A stretch of DNA of 64,000 nt from Aphelocoma coerulescens (GCF_041296385.1 NW_027184085.1:13697301-13761300), one strand, 5' to 3'. Counted from the stretch's first letter, positions 38,972-51,568 are shown. The notes: generated from the letters alone by a model not told the origin. Numbers and translations: made by a program.

Positions 38972-39890
38972 GTGAGTACTCACAAATGAAGTTAATTATG
39001 TCGATGACTTCCTGAATCTAGATATTTGCCTAAATCAAAGGATAACTGAACATTACTGTGAGATTATACTGAAATTCGCTGTTGATTTAGACAGCACTTA
39101 GGGCAGTGTATTAGAAAGGAACAGTTTTAAATCCATTAGTTAGAACTAATGTAAAAATATAATGATTATTACAGTGAATTTGGTCTTACAAATTCCTAGC
39201 ATGAAAGTACTCAGTAAAATTAGCATTCCTTGCAGATGCTAATTGTATTCCTATAAACTAGCAGTAAAGCTCTTAAATCACCAAGTCCCCTAAATCCTCT
39301 GGTTTTGAAGGGTGATCATATTATAGTCTTAAGGGAATGTCTGAAAGTATGAACTCTGGTTTGACCAAATCCCCAGAAATGAATGGCTGGCTAAATATAA
39401 ATCTCTGCATTTACTGCCAGTTATAATATGGGTAGGTTAGCCTACTGAGTCTGAAAAAGCCAAACATGATCAATGAAATAAGATCTAAAAAGTCCTTCAA
39501 AGGCACTTATGTAAATGAGTGTCATCTGTAGACATGTAGTCTTTAATGTGTTAAAAGTAGTGAGAATTAGAGTGAAAATATACCACCTTGCTCTTCCACC
39601 TAATAGTTACACTTTTTTAGCTAATCATCATTTCTTAAAAATCCATGTCTTTTTCTAGTGGAAATAATTTGTATTTAGTCAAAAGATACCTCCTGTGAGC
39701 ATTCCAGTTGTTAGTTTTATTTGTGCATCTGATTTTTAACCACTCTAAGAACCGTTTTTGTTGTGAAACCACATAAGCGATTCCATCCTAAAATTATGTA
39801 ACCCACTGGGACTGAGCATGTCCATATTGGATACCTAAGGGTATCAATGCATATGCTTTTGTAGGCTTGGCTAATTTTAAATTTTTACTC

Positions 39891-40050
39891 AATAACAGAA
39901 ACAAAACAAAATGGAGCAAAACAAAATGAAACAAAAGAAACCAACTAACCAAATAAACACACAAAAAAAATATTAAACCAAAACAAACAAAGAAACCCTC
40001 CAAATAAACACAAACAAACCCAAAACCAACCAAGCAACAAAACCCCAAAA
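39891..40050. repeat. A/C-rich strand-asymmetric low-complexity tract
   Basis: About 160 bases of irregular ACAAA, AACCA and AAATAAAC units contain few T or G on the plus strand. It is not a perfect microsatellite. On the minus strand it produces a hydrophobic chance frame (39794-40048) rich in Phe, Leu and Val, which is a compositional artefact. Confidence 0.9.
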
Positions 40051-40214
40051 ATCTGAAGACTTCCCTGAGGTCTAAAACGTATAAGCCATGAAATCAATTA
40101 GCATTTCTTGACCTTAGGAAATTATTTTAATTAGAAACATATACATATAATTTTCTTGAAATTGTTATAGTCTCTTCAGAAAGGGAATGTCTGAGTTTTA
40201 TAGAAAAATGTAAC

Positions 40215-40228
40215 ATATATATATATAT
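40215..40228. repeat. (AT)n microsatellite
   Basis: Seven uninterrupted AT units. A similar short run lies at 57961-57971. Confidence 0.85.
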
Positions 40229-40635
40229 TTTAAATCTTTTGCCCAAAAAAACCAGGAGCAATCGGTGTCCCTCAGATCTTCCACTGCTATGGAGTCCTGG
40301 CTGAATAAGTGACATTAAAACTGAAAGGCCAGAGATGAAGGATCTTGCAGGAACAGAAGTTTCTAACATGATGAGGGTTCAAATTTAATTTATGGATCTA
40401 ATGGTTTTCTAGGTGTTCTGAAGCTCAATGTGGACCCTGAGAGCCCTCAGTGGCACCGTGGCTCCAGCCCCCTAATAATATCAAAGCCTTGGCATCTCTA
40501 ACATTGATATGATCTTGGTTATAAGTTTGTGTAAGAACACAGAGGTTCCGGAGCCAGCAGATGAGCTGGCAGGAAACAGGGCAGGCCTTTTCAATATTTT
40601 TGGCAGGAATACTTGTTCATGAAAATTATGCCATT

Positions 40636-40668
40636 AAAAAAAAACAAAAAACAAAAAACCAAAAAAAA
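40636..40668. repeat. A-rich run
   Basis: Adenine runs are interrupted by single C bases. No retrotransposon body is recognised immediately upstream, so it is best called simple low-complexity sequence. Confidence 0.8.
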
Positions 40669-41660
40669 GCACCGTTAGTATATCTTGAAGACTTCCACTT
40701 GTATTTCTAAATGACTGGTTTTAATTGCAAAAGCACACGATATTGAGGATTTTCTGATAGAGTCACCTCTGCTCTTATTATTATGGTTGTGGTCATAAGC
40801 TAAACAGGCATTTAAGTAAGGCTTTATTGACTCTGGATTCCCAGCATGCATATGTTCAAGACATGAAAATCTATCCTACAGGAAAAAGCCTTAGTCTTAA
40901 CAGTATCAGAGGAGTACTGGTAGAATGAATTAACTGTATATCTAAAAAAATGGGGAATAAAATGTGATTGTAGGGTAGAAAATATGAAATGAAAATATGA
41001 ATGCCTAAGGTGGTGTGGGGCTCCATTTCAAAGCAGTGCCAGCTGCATTTCTACAGTGTTAAATAATTTAGAGTTTTCTGTAAGGATACTTGTGGTGTGG
41101 AAGACTTAGTATTTTGAAATTTGATTTCTTTTAAGTGCAGGATGAAACCCTAAAATGCCAAAACTGTCAGTGAAGGAGAAAGCACACTGGAGTTTTAGTG
41201 CCAGTGGCAGTCCTACCTGACTGATCCAGTTGTGAGGACATGGAAGTCTCACTTTTTTACCTTTGTCACCTGCAAAACCATGCAGTTGGAGAAAGCAGTG
41301 TTACAGGAGGATGTTTATGTTTGAAGACCTCAGGTTTCTAAATGCACAGGTCCCTTACCCGCTCATCTTGTTTATTTGCTGTGGGATGGGACTGTTGCAA
41401 GGCTATGGTCCTGCCTCCCTCACCATCCCTCAATTCACCCCTTAGCACCAGGTAACCAGCCTGTCCAAGCTGCTCCTGGAGAGTCAGGGAACTTTTTTTG
41501 AAATTTGGCAGCAGAAATCCTGGCAAGTGCTTTGCTGGTTTTTTCTGGAGAAGGCAGGAGACCTGCAAGGCAATTTCTTGCCCCAAGGGAATCAATCTCT
41601 TATGTTCCTCTTTGGGTTCCCTTCAAACAGGAACCAAATTGGGTTTGTTGCAAGCTTTAT

Positions 41661-42112
41661 GGAATCATAAAATCGTTTAGGTGGGGAAAGATCATCAAAT
41701 CCATCTGTTAACTCATCACTGCCAAGTTCACCCCCCCTAAGCCATGTCCCTTAGAACCATGTCTACATGTCTTTCAAATATCTCCAGGGATAGTGCCTCC
41801 ACCATTTCCCTGGCCATCCTGTTCCAATTCTTGACAAACCTTTCCATGAAGAAATTGTTCATAATATCCAATGTAAACCCACCCTGAAGCAACTTGACTC
41901 TATTTCCCTCCTCACTATAGCCATTGAAAGTGCAACTTAACCAGTGCTGAGAAGAGGGGGACAATCCCTGCCCTGGTTCTGCTGGCCACACTATTGCTGA
42001 TCCGGGCCAAGATGCCATTGGCCTTCTTGGCCACCTGGGCACACCCTGGCTCATGTTCAGCTACTGTTGATCATCAACCCCAACTTTCCCCAGAAGGCAA
42101 AGGTAACCCAGG
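41661..42112 (-). mobile_element. CR1: CR1 LINE 3' portion, minus strand
   Basis: Read on the minus strand, this is the C-terminal end of CR1 ORF2 plus the 3' end. The plus strand opens with GGAATCATAAAATCG, the reverse complement of the CR1 tail region, and then AAGATCATCAAATCC. The minus frame at 41737-42054 carries the diagnostic C-terminal block, with FTLDIMNNFFMERFVKNWNR followed by EMVEALSLEIF. Further upstream on that strand lies the complement of GGCCACACTATTGCTGATC and GCCATTGGCCTTCTTGGCCA. The element is 5'-truncated and mutated, hence inactive. It lies about 4 kb from the plus-strand copy in opposite orientation. Confidence 0.96.
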
Positions 42113-44139
42113 TTCTTGTTAATAAATCGCTTGGGGTGTATTAGAGTGAAATGACACTGAATGATTGGTCTTTTTAAGTATGTATATATATGTAGGGTTT
42201 ATTTTAGAAAAATTTGGTTGTGGTGGAAAGCAGGTATGTAGTCTTTTTGGTTGTTATCTATGGTGATATAGTAACATAAAAGCTTAAAATAACACTTAAG
42301 GAAATATATTGAAGAAAAGAAAGAAAGGGTAAGAAAGGTATACAGTCACCAGCCAGGGGTTCAGTGATGAGACTCAGTTGTAGCAATTTCATTGGCTGAA
42401 GTGATGGCCACTGTCTTAATGCATTAGAGGTGGGGGAATCCCACAAAGCACAAAGTCCCATTGGTTAATATACACTCAGGTTCGGGTGGGATTGACCATG
42501 TACCTCCTCTGGTGGGGAAATCTTTCAGTTCTCCAGTGGAAGGCCTAAGGGATGAATCTCAGGGCACTCTGGGGATCTTTGGTAGTTTATGACTCCTTCT
42601 ATGACATGACAGCTGCCTCTCAAGTCGAAGTAGTTAAGCCAGCTATTCCCCATCAGAAGGATGAATCCCCTCAGGCCAACCTGTGAATGTGAATGACTCC
42701 TGTGAATGTGGCCTTCCCTGGGGGCAGCATGGGAGTTTTACAACTGAGCCTGAGTTCCTGTGAGGGAAGAGAGCTGGCATGATAAAAGGCACCATCCCTT
42801 CTCTGCAGGGTCTGCCTCTCTTCTGGCTTTTAGCCTCCCGTGGTGGGTGTTCACCTCTCTCTCTTGGGTGGACCAGATGCTTGCTGATACAGACCCAAAA
42901 CCTCACCTCCTCCTCTTCCTCAGCAAACCTGGCCTCAGCAAAGCACCCTGCCACTTCCATGAATAGGCAAGTATTTTCTGTCATTATTTATTAATATTTC
43001 AGTCTCTCACAGTCCTTTTCCATTGGACAGCTTTCCAGCCCCTCTCCCCTGTGCAATTTTGATATCAGAAAAACAATCACATTGTAACAACAATGACAAA
43101 AACCCCAAACACAGCAAAATAATAACTGAGATTTTTCATATGATCCCTGTGTTTGTTCTCCTTCTTTGCTGACTATTTAGAAAAAAATCAGCAAGAAAAT
43201 GTGGTAAATATAAATGCAGAAAAAAGCAAGAATTACAAACTCCAGTGATTCTGGGTTTGATATGGTTCTTCAGGAGCAACACCAAGAAAGCATTTTTAAA
43301 TACTTCTGAAGAACTTTATGCAATTTTCTTGAAGTAGTGTTTCTCTGAAAATAGTTTAGGCAGTACATACTTCACAGAACAGTTTCTGACTTTACGCAAC
43401 ATCTGCTCACTTTGGCAACGCATTTTCCATTGTCAGCCTTTCAAAACCGGCAACACTGGCTTCCCTTTTATGCCTGATCTGGTGTTCTTAGGTCATGAGG
43501 TACAATTAAACATTCAACTGTATTGCTTTGTGAATTAAGTATATTTCAGTCTGGCAAAGCATGAGCAGCTAGACATGGAAGTGCACCAAGCCATGTTTCT
43601 GAGAGGAGAGAGGTATTTCACAGAGCTTTCTTCTGCATTTTCCGAAAGAACAGAAGTCAGTCTACACATAGGGTTGGGAAAGCATTCATGTGATGCCAAA
43701 ACTTACTGCAAATTCTTATTCAACAGCTTGAATACTGCTTACAGAGCTGAAATATCCTTTACACTAACACCACAGTTCCATAAGTAGCTTTCTTTTAAGC
43801 TACTGTTGACTTAACCCATTCCTGCCCTTTCTGCAGCCTACGTCCAAGTCCATTCACACTACATTCAAGTCTTGACCAAAGACTGCATACACCTGAAAAA
43901 TTCACCCCAAACTTTAGGGGGAGAACTGTATGGTGGGTTATTTTTCAGCAGGATCTACTGAAAACAGTTACACAGATGTTTCTGAAGGACAGAATGGCAG
44001 GACTTCTGACAAATTAGGCTCCATAAAGACTGGCAGTGAAAATTGGTCTCTGATATGTATAAAACTCCTTCCGCATCAAACCCCTCTTTTCTAAGGCAGG
44101 AGTAGCAGTCTTAGTGGGGAAAAAAAAAATCTCACTTAC

Positions 44140-44165
44140 ACAGGTCAAGTAGCATATATAAGTCC
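44140..44165 (-). other. Candidate 26-nt minus-strand microexon
   Basis: On the minus strand ACAATCAATCTTTCCCTAG is a good acceptor, and the segment is followed by GTAAGTGAG, a consensus donor. One open reading gives DLYMLLDL. The length is not a multiple of three. No gene was recognised; a chance match is likely given the size. Confidence 0.12.
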
Positions 44166-45227
44166 CTAGGGAAAGATTGATTGTAACCCCTGGAAGCGTC
44201 GGAGTGCTTGGCCAAGCAGCACGTCCCTGTGTTCCTGCTGCCCCAAGCCCCAGCAGCGCTTGAGGCATACACGCCAGGGCCCCTTGGCTTCACAGCACAG
44301 CCCAGAAGGGTATTTATTCTTCTGTATGTTTCAAAAACAGGAATTGACATTTCAAGTAATTGCAGATTTACTGTGAGCCCACGGCTGGTCCCTCTGCATT
44401 GTCCCTGCTTTCCTGTTTGAGCTTGGAGGAAGTGGCCAGAGGGATAGGGGGAAGGGAAACCTTCCTATGATGCTTCTGCAACTGCAGCCTACATTAGTTA
44501 GGGGAAGAGTGACAAAAACATATTCAAATCCTTGCCAAAGGCTTGCAAGAAATATTTGACATCTAACCTATAACAACAAGTGGGAGTTAAAGGTTAAATC
44601 ACACACAACCCAAGTGTTTAGGAAAAGGATATGTTTATGTCATCAACTTCTGCTGGGTTGTAAAGGAACAGTGTATGACAGTGGAATGGGCTCTGGCTAT
44701 CAGGAAAATACATGATGGTTTAGTGCCACTATCTGTGAACATGAAAAGGGCCAATTGGTTCTATCTATTTCTGTTTTCATATCCAAATGCCCATTTCAAC
44801 TCAGCTAAGAGGAGAGACAGCAGGGTGAATACCACTGGCTACTTACTTTGCCTCTGTGCATCTAGACATCAATTATTCTGCAAATATTCTAATTTCCCAC
44901 GTAGTATCACTTCTTTTGGGAAACTGCCATGAAAGAATCAGACAGTCAGCATTGCCCATTGCTCTCATGCAATTTATGGAGCTGAAGAATCCAGATTAGC
45001 CTTGTGCTTTCGAAGATAATGTATTGGTATTTTGTAAACTCAGTGATGGAAACACTATTTTTGTTGTGAAGTGCCAGAAAGACTCCATAGGCTATTTCAC
45101 TCTATATAATGCTAGTACCTCCATGGTTGTATTTCTTCAGTCTGCTGGAAAAGTAGCTGAATTTGGAAGGATCTGCTCCACGAACTCAAAAAAGAATTTT
45201 TCCAAATTAAATTCTGACACTCTGTAG

Positions 45228-45287
45228 GAATTTATGCACCGAAAATTGATGGATCTCAAGAAACGAAATCAGTCATCTTATCCTGAG
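45228..45287 (+). other. Candidate 60-nt in-frame exon
   Basis: The segment after TGACACTCTGTAG and before GTAATG reads EFMHRKLMDLKKRNQSSYPE in phase 0, a charged, protein-like 20 residues. The acceptor has a poor pyrimidine tract, which lowers confidence. The preceding frame (45024-45227) ends at the TAG that forms the acceptor. A decayed processed pseudogene is possible, because an A run follows at 45802-45813, but no parent protein was recognised. Confidence 0.12.
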
Positions 45288-46127
45288 GTAATGAACATAA
45301 TTTTGTGTTGCAGCTTTCTCTTGGTACAGATTACCCAGCCATTGGCTGGGATCTGTCTCACCTAACTTCAGCAGTTCAGAACTAGTTGCTTCATCTATCT
45401 GCAGTGAAGATGCATGGGACCTGTTGGAAGAAAATTCACCTCATATGCCTTTTTAGATGGATATATCACTGATTATAAGGGAAAATTATACAAATTGTTT
45501 ATAGTAAGTTTCTAATTTGAGATGGCTATTGTTAGGTAAGCAGAATCCTGTCGTAAAAACTATATTTCCTATATTTTGCACAAATAAAAATAACTTTGGG
45601 ACACGAATAAAAGTGTCCCAAATCCTCTGTGAATGTGCCCCATTCATTAGGAAAAAATGCAATACTGCATAATCATTCCTAGTACTCAGTATTATATGCC
45701 AACAAGTTGTAGCATGAATATAAACGTTGTGCTGGCAGGGCAAGAGTGACTTTTGGAAATTTTCTTTTCAGAATAAGCAAAGCTGCCTGTATCGCCTGCA
45801 GAAAAAAAAAAAAGGTAGAACAATATATCAAATAAATGTTCCAGCGTAGGCCTTCCTATTCATATTCTGTCAGGCTAGAGGTTATCAATGGTTACTTAGT
45901 TGTGTTTAGTAAACAGTATGCCTTGAGACACAGACATTGTGCCAGTAGTCCTCATTTGTAAAATGGAACAGTCTGGAAGTTATTCTAGGATGTTTGATTA
46001 TTTTATTTTTAGATAGGTCCTTCCTCATTGGTGGTGTTGTGTTCCTCAGATCACTGTTAAAAATATTTTCTCTTAATGATTTTCTTTTTCCTTCAGTTAA
46101 GAAGTTGTGATTGGAGTCTCAAAGGTC

Positions 46128-46151
46128 AGAGGCAAAGACAGAGGCAAAGAC
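46128..46151. repeat. 12-nt tandem duplication
   Basis: AGAGGCAAAGAC is present twice in immediate succession. Functional meaning is unknown. Confidence 0.9.
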
Positions 46152-46832
46152 TGAGCTTAAAGGCCAGATCCAGATGCCGGAAAGAAGGAATGAACATGGT
46201 CTTCAATGACCATCTTCTATACACCATTCTTTCCCTATGTTAATGCCTTTCCCCTGTGCCCACTGGGTCAGCTCATCAGTTATGTGTGTAAGTGCACGAG
46301 TGTCAATGTCACCGTGGAGTCAGTTGTTACCTTGCAGTGTTGACAGCCGAGTCTTCCACAAGAACGGGGGTACTTGAGTTTTTCAGACTTGTATTTCCAT
46401 TTTCTTCTCTCATACCCATTCTGAATTTCATTTGTGCTGCTTCACCCTATTATTTTGCTGTCCCTTCAGTGGGGAAGACTGGGGTAGGCCTCCCACTTCG
46501 TACTTAAAATTTAGGATGGTTGCCTAACAAATATATCACAACTTTCCTCTAAGTTAAAGAAAGGGGTGCTACTTTAACCACTGGATTTATACAGTGTGGA
46601 ACAGAGAGAGCTGTCAGAATGTATTGAAAGAAAATATTTAGGAATTATGCAAAAATCAAAACTGAAACCAGCAAACTAATGTACCTGTTGTCAGAACAGA
46701 CCCACTAGTTATGTAGGCAAGACCTCCAGCTTTTTCATTGTATCACAAACTGACCCTTCAACATCTTCATTCCAGGTGTCAGTGTTGTAGTTGTGGGGTT
46801 TTTTCTTTCCTCTCTTCATTAATCTGTTACAG

Positions 46833-46856
46833 CCACTCAAAGGAAATAGAAGAAAG
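46833..46856 (+). other. Candidate 24-nt in-frame microexon
   Basis: The acceptor tract is the best in the window: an almost unbroken run of about 25 pyrimidines (TTTTTTCTTTCCTCTCTTC) followed by ATTAATCTGTTACAG. The segment ends AAAG and is followed by GTGAGAG, a strong donor. The 24 nt are a multiple of three and read PLKGNRRK in phase 0; the phase-1 frame is also open. A long pyrimidine tract with a very short in-frame exon is the architecture of vertebrate neuronal microexons. No gene was recognised, and such a short match cannot be proved from sequence alone. Confidence 0.28.
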
Positions 46857-49800
46857 GTGAGAGTGCATGGTAAAGGACACTGCTCTCAGCAGATTTGCAT
46901 CTGTGGAGACAGGCATTTAGTGGCTGAGAGATTTTGGCTGGACTGAAACTAATTCCTGCATGGACCATCTCACTTCACTGGTTACTCTTGAGTTTTCTTT
47001 GCTCTGAGAGGCCTTGATAAATATTTTACATTGCCAAGAAAGGAACTATAATCAAAGAAATAATTTTTCTTTTGGATTAGGTAGGAATTTGTATCAGGTT
47101 AAGAGAATAAGCATGAATTGAACTTCATCTTTCAGAGTTGTCTTTGCTCTGAGATTATGAGTGCTGTGAGACTTTTCAAGGTGACACAGGGAACGGAGGT
47201 CTCCCCAGGCCTTCACATTCTCTTTGAAAAGTTCCAGAAATAATCATCATGGGACTTTGGTCCGGGAAAATGTGTGCCAGAGGCCTCCATAGCAGATGAG
47301 CTCCAGCCCACCAGCCATGTATCTGCTGAACATGATCTGTTGGTGTATTTTCAGTGGAGATGTTAATTCTTGTTTACCAAATTTCATAGGGAACATACTG
47401 TCATGACTTTACTTTGTTATTCAAGTAGAAGTTCTATGCTATTAAACAACTGATGAGAACACTACATTGTCCTCAGTTTTAATTTTGTAATACATAGTTA
47501 AATGAAGCTTCAGTGTCGTCTAAAATCCATATGGAGGAAATTATGTGAAACAGCTTCCCTGTTTTTCCCAAGTCTTTTACAGAATTCTATTTAAAAAGAA
47601 GAGTCCTTCAAGTTTTTGTAATGCTGACACTTGAAACTATTTTCTTACCATGCTCCATTTGGAAAAGTGGAGATAAATGTCTCTGAGAGTGCTGTCACAG
47701 CCAGTTACACAAATATTACTCCTTACAATAATATATTTCAGCTGAAATTTGGGAAAAATATTACATGATATTAAGATATTATATATTATTGATAATTTGT
47801 TTTCCCCAGAAGCAATTTGACATACAAAATGCTTGGTACTTTTCCTTAGTCTTGTGGCCCAACCATGCAGCCACACCTTATTATTGTGGTATAAGTTTAG
47901 AGTGTCTTATAAGTACAATTCAAGCTCTCAGATTTGATGGGATACAGAAATGCACTGCTCTGTCCCTTGAACTGTGACCTTAAACAACCAGGCCTTTTCC
48001 TTCCCCATGGGAATCATGTGATTGCACTCTCAGCGGATAATTTTTATAGATTCTTTTATGGTATTTCCTACAGAGGAAAACCATCCTGTTATCTCACTTT
48101 AAAGTATTACTAATGAGCATTTTCATCTTCAGTTTTTTTTTTTAAATATGTCTTCTTCCCTTTCAGCTTATCTAAAACCATATGCTTTAGAAGAAGCAAG
48201 AAAAGACAAAAGAGAAACTGTGATAAATATGATAACAAGCTGTTAATCAAGACACTTCACTATAATAGAGAATTAAAAATAGTTAAACAAAAAATTTGGG
48301 GTTTTCAACCAAAACAGAAATAAGTCACAGTTTAAAGTCACCACAGAAAACGTTCTGTAGTATCAGACAGTTGATTCCAACAGGATACAATTTTCAGGAA
48401 GAATTTATGTTCTTTTGTTTGTGCAGTCCCTCACAAGGACACAGCTAATATGCCTTCATAGACTTACATTTCTACAGTAACATTTTCTTAAGAAAACAAT
48501 TCAAGCAGTTTTCAAAGGCTCATGAGATACAGGAAGTTCTCAGAAACAGAGGCATGATAAGCTGAACACTGATCTCAGTTACTCTGACTTGTAACTGAAA
48601 CAATCCAGAATTTATGCTGCTGTACCTGACACAAGACTTTGACTCACCATCATTGATTTCATATGCTGTGCCACATGAAGCAGGCTGCCTTACTGTTGAA
48701 AGAAAATCAGTGGCAATGTCAATTCAGATTTTGTCTTAAAAAAACATGGATATTTTGTATGCAGAGACATGGCCCATTCATCATACATATGTATTTTTAA
48801 ATGACATCACAGGTTTTTACAAAGAAGTGCATCTTCTCTATATTGAAAAAAATCAACTGTATGGGTCAAATATTTCTGTAGTGAACAACAAAGGTCTCCA
48901 ATAAATAAAAATTCTGGTATAAGCTAATTTCTTGTTCTGAGAATATGTTATCACTACTCTTTTATTGCTTGTGAAAGTGATTATTAAATGGGCAGCTGGT
49001 GACATACATAAGCGAATTCAAACCATTAATTCCTGACTTAGCTTTCAGATCCTGAGAGTGGAAAAAACATGAAAGAAAGTATTTCTTACAAGATTTTCCT
49101 TTGTGACATCCACAAAAGACTGCTTTCTCCTGTTTTCCCCTTGTGGATTATGATTACTTATGTTTCCAGGCATCTGACTGCAAATCCAAGATCCTAGGGC
49201 TCCTTTACAAGTTCTAAAATGAATGACTTCATATTCTTCCTGCATGCTTTTGCAATTATTTTGCTATAGGCATTTTAATTCCACTCCAGGGAAAATTAAG
49301 ACATTTTTAACAATGGAGGTAAATTTAGCTCACCAAAACTCAGTGAAGTAATGATACAGGTAGGGTGGGACAATTTCATCATTACAGGAAAGGTAGCAGG
49401 ACTCACTTGGTAAGCAAACATGCTTTTTCATCTACTAATGGCGTGTCCTGAAGGATCAGAAGACAAGCTCTAGTAACTACTTCTCTTTAACTAAGGTAAT
49501 ATGGAGCTTTGTATTTAGAAATTAAAGTTCTGAATTTAATATAAAGATAATATACTATCAGAGTATAAATTAATTTGTTATGCGCCATCTGTTTACTAAA
49601 ATTCTCTTCCATTTCTCATGATGTGTGACAGGGAACTTTTCAAAAGATAGAGGGTTGGTAGAATTTTGTGTATTTTAAAACCTAGGCCAAAAGAAAAAAA
49701 TATTCTTCCCTTTAAAATCAAAGGATAATCTTTTTTTTCCCGTGAACTACAGAGTCACTTTCTGTCAGAAGGATCTTCTGTTGATACTTAAAGGGACTTG

Positions 49801-51568
49801 AAGAATTAGCCTCCTGATTAGTTCCAGCCAAAAATTCATAGTTGATTTTGAGTTGCCAACAGAAATTTAGGAAGCAGTACATGATTCAGAAGTCTTGTTT
49901 TCACAAGTCTGGAGTTCAAGTAATTTTATCATGTGCTATAAGCCTGGACAGACTGTGTATTTCATGATGTATCATGCTCTTACATGCTCTGATCTTACTG
50001 GAAATTTTTCTTCCCTGCCTATTTTACAACATCTTTTGAACAAGCAAAATAAATTGAGCTTTCTCAGTCTCTTACTGTAATTCATTGAATCACCATTGCA
50101 GACCTCTCTGTGAATTTTCAAAGTTGTCAGCTTCCTTTTTAAAAGAAAATGTTGACACCAGATCTGGTAAGATTATTGCAGTGAGAGGCTCTGTAATTTC
50201 TGTATTAAATTACTTCCCTACTCTCACCTTCAGGTTTCCTGCTAATGCATCCGTGAATTGCATTTAGCTTCTTGTACAGGCATCAAAGTTCCAGTATGCT
50301 TTCCAGTGTTGCTGCTTTCCAGGATACAATCTCCTACCCTAGCAGTGCACCTGGCAGCTGTGTTTCTAGGTATCTTGCACAGAATTTAGCTGTGTTAAAA
50401 TGATGCTGCTGAAACAAATGTACCTTAGGAAGTCACACAGCCAGCCCGTATTACTGATCAGTTCACTTACATCTACACCTCCAATGAATTATACTGATAA
50501 ATGCTAGATATTGCTAGGAATTTGTATATTTTCCTCAGTAAGGACTAATTGCATTTAGAAACACCCATTTCCCCTTCTCTGATACTTTTTCTGATATATC
50601 AGCTACCCAAGTTTTTCAAAGCCAAGATTTTTTGCATTCATTGTGTTATAACCTTGCAATGCTTTCCTGATGGAACAGACTTTCCTTGATCTTATCTGTG
50701 GTTTCTGTTAGCTTGACATTTTGGAAGTTCACAAAAATGCAATTTGCAGAGTGTATAAGATCATCTTTTGAACAAAAATTATGCCATTTTCACTGGAATA
50801 TGATCTTATTCCAAATTCACCTTCACTCCAAGCTCAATGCAAAAGATGCTGAATTTAAACATTGATGTATAAATTATTCTGTTGCTGGCTATCACCAATA
50901 GTGAATGCTCAATAGTTTTACCAAACTAATAACTATTGGCTAAAAATTTTTTTCAGTGACAAGTCCCAAGTAATTCTATCCTTTTATCTTTAATTCTGAT
51001 GGCCATGGAATTTCACTGACTTCTTTAACTTCCTCCTTCCTTTATCAGTGTATTTATCCAATATTATCCTTTCTAGTGGCCAAGTCTTTTCCATACCACA
51101 TACATACTCAGCCATTATAATGGCTTCATTCCTCTTGATGTTGTTTTTTATAATTACAGACAGCTTCAGTAATCATTATCAGTTTGGAACATATACAAAA
51201 GCCTTATTTGACCAATTTCAAGTCCTTATCACATTTCTTCTGGCATCCCAAGGAAGGTTTGGAGGATTCCTGATCAGCATTCTTTCTGGTTATTAAACCA
51301 AATTATATCACTCCAAGGATTTCTACAGGATTTCTACTGATCACCCTGGGATGTAGGAGACAATTTTTGTTCGTTGTTTATGAGCTGTAGAAAGAGGCAA
51401 AGAATGCCATCATCTAAATACCTACTAAATGACTGCAACTACAAGAGTTATATTTGGCAAGGTGCAGTTATTATTATAGACCTTATAGATGTTTAGTATC
51501 TTCTCAAGTACCAAAAATTAATTTGTCCTCCAGGTGGCGAGTTAAGAAAGAATTTCCATTCTTATCAG
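46857..51568. other. Noncoding unique DNA, nothing recognised
   Basis: AT-rich, CpG-poor sequence with only short chance frames (none above 82 codons). No retroelement, RNA gene or striking repeat was recognised. Confidence 0.6.

Larger units (their letters stand above)
37832..41660. other. Noncoding DNA between two CR1 copies
   Basis: AT-rich unique sequence holding the candidate 35-nt exon at 38937-38971, the A/C-only tract at 39891-40050, a short (AT)n run at 40215-40228 and an A-rich run at 40636-40668. Overlapping short frames at 41338-41711 show no domain. Confidence 0.55.
42113..46832. other. Noncoding DNA, two GC-richer patches
   Basis: 42300-43050 and 44150-44460 are richer in GC, with frames open on both strands (113 codons on minus at 42643-42984; 70-84 codons at 44014-44420). 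None has a recognisable domain. The second patch has several CpG dinucleotides, unusual for this window, but is too short for a CpG island. Candidate small exons at 44140-44165 (minus) and 45228-45287 (plus) are listed separately. An A run lies at 45802-45813 and a 12-nt tandem duplication at 46128-46151. Confidence 0.45.

Noticed and set aside
39794..40048. Minus-strand 84-codon hydrophobic frame resembling a membrane protein
   Set aside because: It is the translation of the A/C-rich low-complexity tract; the hydrophobic run is compositional.
41251..41270. Apparent 9-nt minus-strand microexon between acceptor- and donor-like sequences
   Set aside because: Too short to separate from chance, and the donor GTAAAA is weak.
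41737..42054. 105-codon minus frame as a possible host gene
   Set aside because: It contains the conserved CR1 ORF2 C-terminal block; it is part of the CR1 copy.
42643..42994. 113-codon minus frame and overlapping plus frames
   Set aside because: No domain, opposite-strand frames equally open, GC-richer DNA explains the lack of stops.
42300..43050. Solo LTR of an endogenous retrovirus
   Set aside because: No paired TG...CA ends, no target-site duplication and no recognisable LTR core were found.
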